Source of the DNA: Streptomyces sp. CB01881
Lineage (GTDB): Bacteria > Actinomycetota > Actinomycetes > Streptomycetales > Streptomycetaceae
NCBI RefSeq assembly: GCF_002953255.1
Contig: NZ_CP026498.1
Span: 7,675,237-7,739,236 of the forward strand
DNA length: 64,000 bases
Direction: 5' to 3'
Part shown: one piece after another, positions 44,046-50,782 of the stretch
Position numbering within the stretch: position 1 is the stretch's first letter
Layout: the number at the start of each line of letters is the position of its first letter
Program-made: the position numbers and the translations under genes
Notes under the pieces: model-generated
Told to the model about the DNA's origin: nothing
What the model saw: the letters and a program-made list of their open reading frames with translations, nothing else
Database searches by the model: none

Positions 44046-46337
44046 TCAGCGGGCGGTGGTGGACGCGGCGGTGGTGGACGCGGCGGTGGTGGGCGTGGGG
44101 GCGGTGGGCGTGGGGGCGGTGGGCGTGCGGCGGCCGGGCGGGGCCTTGGCGGCGGACCCGAGGTCCTGCCGGATCAGCTCCAGGCTGCGGGCGACGGCGC
44201 CGACCTCGTCGTGGTGGACGGGGTAGAGCACGGTGCGGCGGTCCCCGGCGGCCAGCGCCTCGGCGCTCGCGGCGAGGCGGCGCAGCGGCAGGCCGACGGC
44301 GATGAAGAGCCAGCCGAGGCAGAGCGTGGCGGCGGCCAGGCCGAGCATGCCGGCCAGCACGGCGCGCCGGTCGGCCCGGTTCTGGTCGAGGTGGAGCCAG
44401 GCCACCGGGTGGGCGGTGACCACGGACCAGCCGAGCTTGGCGACGGTGCCGTTGCCGCCGAGCTGGGCGGCGGAGACCAGGGAGGGGTCGCCGCCGGTCC
44501 GCACGACATCGGCGGTGGGGCCCTTCTTGGCGTCGTCCAGGACGGCCCTGGCCCGGCCCTCGGGGAGGTCGCCGAACGAGCTGTAGCCCTCGTTGGCGGC
44601 GAGGACGCGTTGCCGGTCGTCGATCAGCCAGACCCGGCCGAGGCCCGGGCGGGTGAGCAGGGTGCTCAGGAAGTCGGTCTTGAACTCGCCGACCACCACC
44701 GGGCCCTTGGCCGCCTGGGCGTCGTCCCCCTCCGGCTCGGCGGGGGCGGCGGTGAGCGCCGCGCGGGCGGCGATCCGCGGCTCCTTGCCGGAGGTGTTGA
44801 GCAGCAGGACGCCGCCCGGGCCGACCGCCTCCGGCCCGGTGCGGTGCGGGGCCTCGCCGGCCTGGGCGAGCAGCTCGCCGCCGGCGCCGAGGACGTAGAG
44901 CGAGCGGTAGCGGTCGTGCTCGGCGAGGGTGGCCCGGAGCAGGGTCGTGGCCTGGCCGACGGAGGCGCCGGCGAGCGCGGGGGCGAGCGAGCGCAGGTCG
45001 GCGTAGCCCTCGTTGAGCGCCTGGCGGACCCGGTCGGCGGCGGTGTCGGTGCGGTCCCGCTGGCCGGCCACCACCTGGGTGGGGACGCGGACCTCGGTGT
45101 CGGAACCGCCGAGCAGGAGCAGCGGGCCGGACCAGCCGAGGATGACGACGGCGCACAGGGCGAGCGGCAGCGCGATCCCGGGGCGGCGCTTCGCCGCCGG
45201 GGCCTCGGCCGGCGGGCGGGCCGGGTCGAGCAGCTGGAGCCGCAGCTCCTCCAGGGCGCGGTTGATCCGGCCGGCCTCGCCGCGCCTGGGCCCGCGGACC
45301 GGCTGGTCCAGCTCGCCGCGGGTGAGCCGGCGGGCGTCCAGGAAGAGCCGGAGCAGGGGGCGTTGGAGGGTGCGGATCAGGAAGAGGGCCAGCAGCAGGG
45401 CGACCACCAGCAGCGCGCCGGCGGCGGCCAGGCCGAGGGCGGGGTGGCGCAGGCTGCCGGGCTTGCCGTCGACCGTGCTGGTGGAGACGACGGTGAGGCC
45501 GAGCGGGGTGGCCGGGTCGTGCCCGCCGGGGGTGGCGACGACCGCGTAGCCGGCCACCCGGCGCACGCCCTTGTCGTCGGGGCTGCCGGCCAGGCTGCCG
45601 GAGGCGGTCTCGCCGGGCGCGGGGCGCTGCCGGGCGGCGCGCTCCCGGGCGGTGGTGACCAGCCGCTTGTCGGGCTCGGCGAGCGCGGCGCCGGTGGAGT
45701 CCAGGACGGCGCCGGTGGCGTCGAGGACCTGGATGGTCTGTTCCTTGCGGGTGGCGATGCCGGGCAGCCGCAGGTTGTCGGAGGCGACCAGCAGGGCCCG
45801 GCCGTCCGCCTTGGTGGTCACCAGGGCGAAGGTGAGCAGCCGGGTGCCGGCGGTGGAGGGCACCAGCAGCGGCGCGGGTGCGGTGTCGGTGACCTTGCCG
45901 AGGTCGAGGCCGGCCAGCGGGACGGTCTCGCCGCGGGCGGCGAGCAGCCGGCCGGTGTCGGGCCGGACGATCACCGTGCCGCGCCACTTCTGGTACGCCT
46001 GGCCGAGCGCGGTCAGCACGGCCGAGGGCTCGGCGGGGGCGCCGTCGTAGCGGGCGGCGGCGCGGCGCAGGTCGGTGGCGCTCTCGTGGAGCCCGGCGCG
46101 GAGCGAGCCGGCGGTGTCCTCGGCGGCGAACTGGTGGGACTCGCGGACGGCCTGCGGGGTGTCGTCCACCCGCAGGCCCCCGACGGCGAGCGCGGTGATC
46201 GCGGCGACGGCCAGCAGCAGGATCAGCAGCAGGGCGATCGGCGGGCGGATGCCCCCGAGCAGTGGCATGTCGGCCCGTCGGCGGTAGCGGTGCTGCCGCG
46301 GCGGGTTGCTTGCCGTGCTCACGGGGGGCCTCGTCAT
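44046..46337 (-). CDS. Double-sensor HAMP membrane protein without output domain
   Basis: This 763-residue protein consists of two similar halves. Each has a membrane helix (IALLLILLLAVAAITALAV; then IALPLALCAVVILGWSGPLLLL), an extracellular cache-like domain of 250 residues or less, a second helix (AAAGALLVVALLLALFLIRT; then LAAATLCLGWLFIAVGLPL) and a HAMP-like segment (RPLLRLFLDARRLTRGELDQPV; LRRLAASAEALAAGDRRTVL). No kinase, cyclase or methyl-accepting domain follows. The chain ends in TPTAPTPTAPTPTTAASTTA low complexity from short DNA repeats. It is the first gene of the pgsBC operon. ATG 46337 is used; ATG 46268 is possible. Confidence 0.8.
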   Translation of the reverse strand: MTRPPVSTASNPPRQHRYRRRADMPLLGGIRPPIALLLILLLAVAAITALAVGGLRVDDTPQAVRESHQFAAEDTAGSLRAGLHESATDLRRAAARYDGAPAEPSAVLTALGQAYQKWRGTVIVRPDTGRLLAARGETVPLAGLDLGKVTDTAPAPLLVPSTAGTRLLTFALVTTKADGRALLVASDNLRLPGIATRKEQTIQVLDATGAVLDSTGAALAEPDKRLVTTARERAARQRPAPGETASGSLAGSPDDKGVRRVAGYAVVATPGGHDPATPLGLTVVSTSTVDGKPGSLRHPALGLAAAGALLVVALLLALFLIRTLQRPLLRLFLDARRLTRGELDQPVRGPRRGEAGRINRALEELRLQLLDPARPPAEAPAAKRRPGIALPLALCAVVILGWSGPLLLLGGSDTEVRVPTQVVAGQRDRTDTAADRVRQALNEGYADLRSLAPALAGASVGQATTLLRATLAEHDRYRSLYVLGAGGELLAQAGEAPHRTGPEAVGPGGVLLLNTSGKEPRIAARAALTAAPAEPEGDDAQAAKGPVVVGEFKTDFLSTLLTRPGLGRVWLIDDRQRVLAANEGYSSFGDLPEGRARAVLDDAKKGPTADVVRTGGDPSLVSAAQLGGNGTVAKLGWSVVTAHPVAWLHLDQNRADRRAVLAGMLGLAAATLCLGWLFIAVGLPLRRLAASAEALAAGDRRTVLYPVHHDEVGAVARSLELIRQDLGSAAKAPPGRRTPTAPTPTAPTPTTAASTTAASTTAR

Positions 46338-46390
46338 CGGTTCGGGGGCTGCGGCGTGCCCGCCGCCCCCCGGAGCCCCGCCGCGACCTG

Positions 46391-46408
46391 TGGTCAAGCC
46401 TTGGTCAA
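46391..46408. promoter_or_regulatory. Direct repeats in the divergent promoter of the pgs operon
   Basis: TGGTCAA occurs at 46391-46397 and 46402-46408, exactly 11 bp apart, followed about 20 bp later by GGTTCACG. The 11-bp spacing and GGTCA/GTTCA cores resemble PhoP-box direct repeat units of Streptomyces. This stretch is AT-rich for the window. Confidence 0.4.
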
Positions 46409-46532
46409 AACCTGAAAAGCGTACGAAGTGGTTCACGAAATGCTGTCACGTTTGGGTATCGAAACGGAGAACCTTTGGGCACTCTCTGTGTGGATCATGG
46501 AAAAAGAGGCACGCAGGGTAAGTTCTCGGCCC

Positions 46533-47528
46533 ATGGAGACTCTGCCCGGGAAGAGAGCGGGTTCCCGCCGCGCGGTCGTGCTGCCGATGGCGGTGCTGCT
46601 GGTGCTGGCGGCGCTGGCCGTCGGGCTGACGGTCGCGGCCCGCGGCTCCGCCGGGCGGCCGGGAGCGGCGGCCACGGCCGGCCCGGCGGGCCCGACCGGC
46701 CCGCTGGCGGTGGACCTGGCGGCCCGGGTGGACGCGTACACCGCCGGCTTCGCCGCGGGCACCCCGTACACGGTCCCGGACGCGGTGCAGCGCCGGGCCG
46801 TCGCGGACGGCGTGGTGGCGGCGCTCGACGGGCGGCCCGAGCAGGCCGGGCAGGCGCTCGCGCCGGTGGGCTACCGGCTGAGCGAGTTCACCGAGGCGGG
46901 CAGCGGGCGCCGGGTGGCCGAGATCGCCGAGGACGGCCCGGCGGACCGGCGCGGCTGGGGCCGGGTCTACCTCGACCTCTCGGCGAAGGACTACTGGTCG
47001 GTGCAGGTGCCGCACCCCGTCTCCGACAGCCGCACCGAAATGCTCGGGGTGGACCTCTTCCGGGCCGCGCCCGGCGGGGTGCTGGTGCTCGCCGGGGCGC
47101 ACCGCAGGGCGGGCGCGGACGGCTCGTCCGATCCGGCCCACCGCAGCGACACGGTGTTCGCCGCCGTGATCGAGGCGCTCACCGCGCGCGGGCTGCCCGG
47201 CATCCAGGTGCACGGCTTCGACGAGGGCAGCCTGCCCGGGCAGGACACGGTGGTCTCCAGTGGCGCGGGCCAGGCCGGCCCGGCCGCCGAGCTGACCGCG
47301 GCCGGGCTCGGGCGGGCCGGGTTCGCGGTCTGCCGGGCGTGGCAGGAGAAGTGCGGGCAGCTGGAGGGCACCACCAACGTCGAGGGCCGGTTCGCGGCGG
47401 GCCTCGCGGTGCCGTGGCTGCACGTCGAGCTGGCCAACGCGCTGCGCACCGAGCCGGCCCGGCGGGCCGCGGTGGCGGCGGCCCTGGCCGCCACCGCCGT
47501 CTCCTGGCGTGGCCCGGCTACGCCCTGA
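46533..47528 (+). CDS. Membrane-anchored exported protein divergent from the pgs operon
   Basis: This 331-residue protein has an N-terminal anchor (RRAVVLPMAVLLVLAALAVGLTVAA) and an extracytoplasmic domain of about 270 residues. Noticeable conserved-looking pieces are VLVLAGAHRRAG, AHRSDTVFAAVIEALTARGLPGIQVHGFDEG and WLHVELANALR. The QVHGF and HVELANALR pattern loosely recalls YjqB/PghP-type poly-gamma-glutamate hydrolases, with possible metal-binding His, but the match is too weak to name it. Position beside pgsBC favours a role in the same process. Start ATG 46533 has a distant AGGG; an earlier start is possible. Confidence 0.68.
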   Translation: METLPGKRAGSRRAVVLPMAVLLVLAALAVGLTVAARGSAGRPGAAATAGPAGPTGPLAVDLAARVDAYTAGFAAGTPYTVPDAVQRRAVADGVVAALDGRPEQAGQALAPVGYRLSEFTEAGSGRRVAEIAEDGPADRRGWGRVYLDLSAKDYWSVQVPHPVSDSRTEMLGVDLFRAAPGGVLVLAGAHRRAGADGSSDPAHRSDTVFAAVIEALTARGLPGIQVHGFDEGSLPGQDTVVSSGAGQAGPAAELTAAGLGRAGFAVCRAWQEKCGQLEGTTNVEGRFAAGLAVPWLHVELANALRTEPARRAAVAAALAATAVSWRGPATP

Positions 47529-47534
47529 CGCGCC

Positions 47535-47972
47535 TCAGCAGGGGCGGCGGCGCAGGTCCAGGACGTAGTCGTGCGGTGCGCCGGCGCTCTCCGCGGCGTC
47601 CGCGACCAGCCCGAGGTAACGGGCGGCGGGCAGGCCGCCCTCGTAGTCGTTGAGCACGTACGTCCAGACCGGGATGTCGCCGTCCAGGGTGTGCGCGCGC
47701 AGCTTGATCTTGCGGTAGATGCCGAGCTGGACGCCCTCCCAGCGGTCGAGGCCCTCCTCGTCCATCGGCGCGACGTCGTACAGCGAGACGAAGACCTGGT
47801 CCTTCTCGTCCTCGACCACCGTCGCCAGCGAGCCCTCCCAGCCGAGCTGTTCGCCGCCGAAGGTGAGTCGCCAGCCGTCCAGCCACCCGCTGCCACGCAG
47901 GGGGGAGTGCGGCGCGCGGCGAGTCATCTGCCGGGCATCGAGGTTGGTGGCATACGCGGCGTAAAGGGGCAT
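47535..47972 (-). CDS. Gamma-glutamylcyclotransferase-fold protein
   Basis: This 145-residue protein begins PLYAAYATNLDARQM, matching the YxxNL start loop of the GGCT-like (BtrG) fold. A Glu suited to catalysis lies in LDRWEGVQLGIYRKIKLRA. The family releases pyroglutamate from gamma-glutamyl amines or peptides. The gene is convergent with the pgs-associated protein gene (6 nt apart) and divergent from the dehydrogenase gene. In S. coelicolor a similar protein lies near SCO4918, so linkage to pgsBC may be incidental. Confidence 0.8.
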   Translation of the reverse strand: MPLYAAYATNLDARQMTRRAPHSPLRGSGWLDGWRLTFGGEQLGWEGSLATVVEDEKDQVFVSLYDVAPMDEEGLDRWEGVQLGIYRKIKLRAHTLDGDIPVWTYVLNDYEGGLPAARYLGLVADAAESAGAPHDYVLDLRRRPC

Positions 47973-48050
47973 GGGGGGAAGCCTACGTTCACGGGGCGAT
48001 TGCACAGAAGCCCCGACCCCGGCGTGGCAGTGCTCCCGGCGTACGGGACA

Positions 48051-49505
48051 ATGGTGAGCGTGACTCGGATCGTGATCATCGGTGGCGGACCCGGCGGCTA
48101 CGAGGCGGCGCTCGTCGCCGCTCAGCTCGGCGCGGAGGTGACCGTCGTCGACCGCGACGGTCTGGGCGGATCGGCGGTGCTCACGGACTGCGTGCCGTCG
48201 AAGACCCTGATCGCGACCGCGGAGGTGATGACGACCTTCGACAGCTCGTACGAGGAGCTGGGCATCATCGTCGCCGACGACACCCCGCCGCTGGAGCAGC
48301 AGGCCAGGGTGGTCGGCGTGGACCTGGGCAAGGTCAACCGACGGGTGAAGCGCCTCGCCATCGCGCAGTCGCACGACATCACCCAGTCGGTGACCCGCGC
48401 CGGCGTGACGGTGCTGCGCGGCCGGGGCCGGCTCGGCGCCGGCGGGCAGGCCGTGGACGGCTCCCGCGAGGTGCTGGTGGACGCGCCCGACGGCACCGTC
48501 CAGTCGCTGCGCGCCGACGCGGTGCTCATCGCCACCGGCGCCCACCCGCGCGAGCTGCCGGACGCCCAGCCGGACGGCGAGCGGATCCTGACCTGGACCC
48601 AGGTGTACGACCTGGACGAGCTGCCGCGCGAGCTGATCGTGGTCGGCTCCGGCGTCACCGGCGCCGAGTTCGCCGGCGCCTACCAGGCGATCGGCTCCAA
48701 GGTCACCCTGGTCTCCAGCCGTGACCGGGTGCTGCCGGGCGAGGACCCGGACGCCGCCGAGGTGCTGGAGGAGGTCTTCCGCCGCCGCGGCATGAACGTG
48801 ATGAGCCGCTCCCGCGCCGAGGGCGCCAAGCGCGTGGGCGACCACGTCGAGGTGACCCTCTCCGACGGCACGGTGATCAAGGGCACGCACTGCCTGATGG
48901 CGGTCGGCTCGATCCCCAACACCGCGGACATGGGCCTGGAGGAGGCCGGGGTCAAGCTCAACGACTGGGGCCAGATCCAGGTCGACCGGGTCTCCCGCAC
49001 CAGCGCCCCCGGCGTGTACGCGGCCGGCGACTGCACCGGTGTCTTCATGCTCGCCTCGGTGGCGGCCATGCAGGGCCGGATCGCGATGTACCACGCGCTC
49101 GGCGACGCGGTGCAGCCGCTGAACCTGAAGACCGTGGCCTCCAACGTCTTCACCGACCCGGAGATCGCGACCGTCGGCTACACCGCCGCCGACGTGAAGT
49201 GCGGCAAGATGGACGCGGTCGAGGTCAAGCTTCCGCTGCGCGGCAACCCGCGGGCCAAGATGCAGGGCATCCGGGACGGCTTCGTGAAGCTGTTCTGCCG
49301 CCCGGGCACCGGCATCGTGGTCGGCGGTGTGGTGGTCGCCCCGCGCGCCAGCGAACTGATCCACCCGATCTCGCTCGCGGTGGACGCCAATCTGACGGTC
49401 GAACAGGTGGCCAGCGCCTTCACCGTCTACCCGTCGGTCTCCGGCTCGACCGCCGAGGCCGCCCGCCAGCTCCACATCAGGAAGCGGGCCGAGGGCGAAA
49501 ACTGA
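48051..49505 (+). CDS. LpdA-type NAD(P)H-quinone dehydrogenase (flavoprotein)
   Basis: This 484-residue flavoprotein is of the dihydrolipoamide dehydrogenase family, with FAD fold VIIGGGPGGYEAAL, NAD fold VVGSGVTGAEFAG, a YAAGDCTGVFMLAS block and a C-terminal dimer domain. The redox-disulfide segment reads GLGGSAVLTDCVPSK: only one of the two cysteines is present and the C-terminal HxxxxE pair is lost, so it cannot act as lipoamide dehydrogenase. It matches M. tuberculosis LpdA (Rv3303c), a quinone reductase. ATG 48051 is used; GTG 48060 is the alternative. Confidence 0.88.
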   Translation: MVSVTRIVIIGGGPGGYEAALVAAQLGAEVTVVDRDGLGGSAVLTDCVPSKTLIATAEVMTTFDSSYEELGIIVADDTPPLEQQARVVGVDLGKVNRRVKRLAIAQSHDITQSVTRAGVTVLRGRGRLGAGGQAVDGSREVLVDAPDGTVQSLRADAVLIATGAHPRELPDAQPDGERILTWTQVYDLDELPRELIVVGSGVTGAEFAGAYQAIGSKVTLVSSRDRVLPGEDPDAAEVLEEVFRRRGMNVMSRSRAEGAKRVGDHVEVTLSDGTVIKGTHCLMAVGSIPNTADMGLEEAGVKLNDWGQIQVDRVSRTSAPGVYAAGDCTGVFMLASVAAMQGRIAMYHALGDAVQPLNLKTVASNVFTDPEIATVGYTAADVKCGKMDAVEVKLPLRGNPRAKMQGIRDGFVKLFCRPGTGIVVGGVVVAPRASELIHPISLAVDANLTVEQVASAFTVYPSVSGSTAEAARQLHIRKRAEGEN

Positions 49506-49514
49506 GCACCCGAC

Positions 49515-49555
49515 GCGAAGTTGAGGGCGGCTGCCGGCAGGCGGCCGCCCTTCGC
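49515..49555 (+). terminator. Terminator after the dehydrogenase gene
   Basis: Outer arms GCGAAG/CTTCGC and inner arms GGGCGGC/GCCGCCC form an interrupted hairpin with CTGCCGGCAG in the loop, 9 nt past the stop. Confidence 0.6.
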
Positions 49556-49657
49556 GCATGCAGGGGTTTCACCCGGACGGCGGGCGCAGTTCCGGTTTGC
49601 TGACGGCGCGTATTGTACGGTCACGCGCCGCTCGTGCGTGAGCAATTCCGGCTACCA

Positions 49658-49716
49658 GCTGCAAACGCCTGAAAGCAGACGGTCACGCAGGTTACCGTCG
49701 GTTCTGTGTTTGCAGC
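49658..49716. promoter_or_regulatory. Separated inverted repeat at the DeoR-family gene start
   Basis: GCTGCAAAC (49658-49666) and GTTTGCAGC (49708-49716) are perfect inverted copies about 41 bp apart. The second overlaps the first codons of the regulator gene. This suggests autoregulation by a DeoR-family protein bridging two half-operators. Confidence 0.45.
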
Positions 49717-50695
49717 AGAACGTCGCCAGTTGATCCTCGAAATGGTGCGCGCCAACGGAGCCGTGTCGCTCCGCGAACTGGCCCGCGTCGTCCAGACCTC
49801 CGAAGTGACCGTGCGCCGAGACGTACGGGCGCTGGAGGCAGAAGGGCTCCTCGACCGCCGGCACGGCGGCGCGGTGCTCCCCGGCGGCTTCAGCCGCGAA
49901 CCCGGCTACCCGCAGAAGACCCACCTCTCCGCGGCCGAGAAGAGCGCCATCGCCGATCTCGCCGCGGGCCTGGTGGAGGAGGGTGACGCCGTGGTGGTCG
50001 GCGCCGGTACCACCACCCAGGAGCTGGCCCGCAGACTGGCCCGGGTGCCCGGGCTGACGGTGGTCACCAACTCGTTGCTGGTCGCCCAGGCGCTGGCGCA
50101 CGCCAACCGGGTGGAGGTGGTGATGACCGGCGGGACCCTGCGGGGCTCCAACTACGCCCTGGTGGGCAGCGGGGCCGAGCAGTCGCTGCACGGGCTGCGG
50201 GTCTCCAAGGCGTTCATCTCCGGCAGCGGGCTGACGGCCGAACGCGGCCTGTCGACCACGAACATGCTCTCCGCGAGCGTGGACCGGGCTCTGGTGCAGT
50301 CGGCCGCCGAGGTCATCGTCCTCGCCGACCACACCAAGCTCGGCGCGGACACCATGTTCCAGACCGTGCCGACCGAGACCATCACCCGGCTGGTCACGGA
50401 CGAGCACGCCACCTCCGACGACGCCACCGCGCGCGAGCTGGACGCGCTCGCCGACTGCGGCGTGCAGATCGACCTCGCGCCGCTCGGCGCCGCCCCCGCC
50501 GGGGACGCCCCGGTGCACGGCACCGGCAGCGGGCCGGTCCACCAGACCCAGCCCGGCCCGATGGTCCGCCGGGCCGCCCCGCCGCCCGGGGGCGCGCCGC
50601 TGCCCGGCCAGCGCCGCCCGGGCGCGCACGGCGGTCCCGCGGGCGGCGGGGCGGCCCGGCTCGCCGAGCTGGGCGCCATCCCGCGCGTGCGGTAG
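49706..50695 (+). CDS. DeoR/GlpR family transcriptional regulator
   Basis: This 329-residue protein has the N-terminal DeoR helix-turn-helix (RRQLILEMVRANGAVSLRELARVVQTSEVTVRRDVRALEAEGLLDRRHGGAV) and the sugar-phosphate-sensing DeoRC domain (VVVGAGTTTQELARRL, VVTNSLLVAQALA, SGLTAERGLSTTN, VLADHTKLG). The last 75 residues are a Pro/Gly-rich tail absent from most relatives. It starts at GTG 49706. It is a candidate regulator for the nucleoside genes, but its own promoter has a different inverted repeat, not the shared palindrome. Confidence 0.88.
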   Translation: MFAAERRQLILEMVRANGAVSLRELARVVQTSEVTVRRDVRALEAEGLLDRRHGGAVLPGGFSREPGYPQKTHLSAAEKSAIADLAAGLVEEGDAVVVGAGTTTQELARRLARVPGLTVVTNSLLVAQALAHANRVEVVMTGGTLRGSNYALVGSGAEQSLHGLRVSKAFISGSGLTAERGLSTTNMLSASVDRALVQSAAEVIVLADHTKLGADTMFQTVPTETITRLVTDEHATSDDATARELDALADCGVQIDLAPLGAAPAGDAPVHGTGSGPVHQTQPGPMVRRAAPPPGGAPLPGQRRPGAHGGPAGGGAARLAELGAIPRVR

Positions 50696-50730
50696 CCGGC
50701 CCGCCGCAGCGGCCCCGGGCCGGAAACGGA

Positions 50731-50765
50731 ACCGGTCCGCACACCACGTGGGTGTACGGACCGGT
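50731..50765. terminator. Bidirectional terminator between deoR-like gene and accA2
   Basis: Arms 50731-50745 and 50751-50765 pair over 15 bp with one mismatch around ACGTG, between convergent genes. Confidence 0.75.
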
Positions 50766-50782
50766 CCGGTGGACGGACTGCG

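Noticed and set aside
44046..44140. Short spaced repeats at the end of the double-sensor gene, considered as CRISPR
   Set aside because: They are in-frame codon repeats for Thr/Pro/Ala with no unique spacers, and no cas gene is present.
42642..46415. 1257-codon forward open frame rich in Gly and Arg
   Set aside because: It lies entirely antisense to pgsB and the double-sensor gene and has no domain, so it is a high-GC shadow.
47535..47972. Cyclotransferase-like gene as part of the pgs module
   Set aside because: Its fold handles gamma-glutamyl groups, but it is convergent rather than cotranscribed, and similar genes lie beside the LpdA-type dehydrogenase in relatives without pgsBC as far as I recall.
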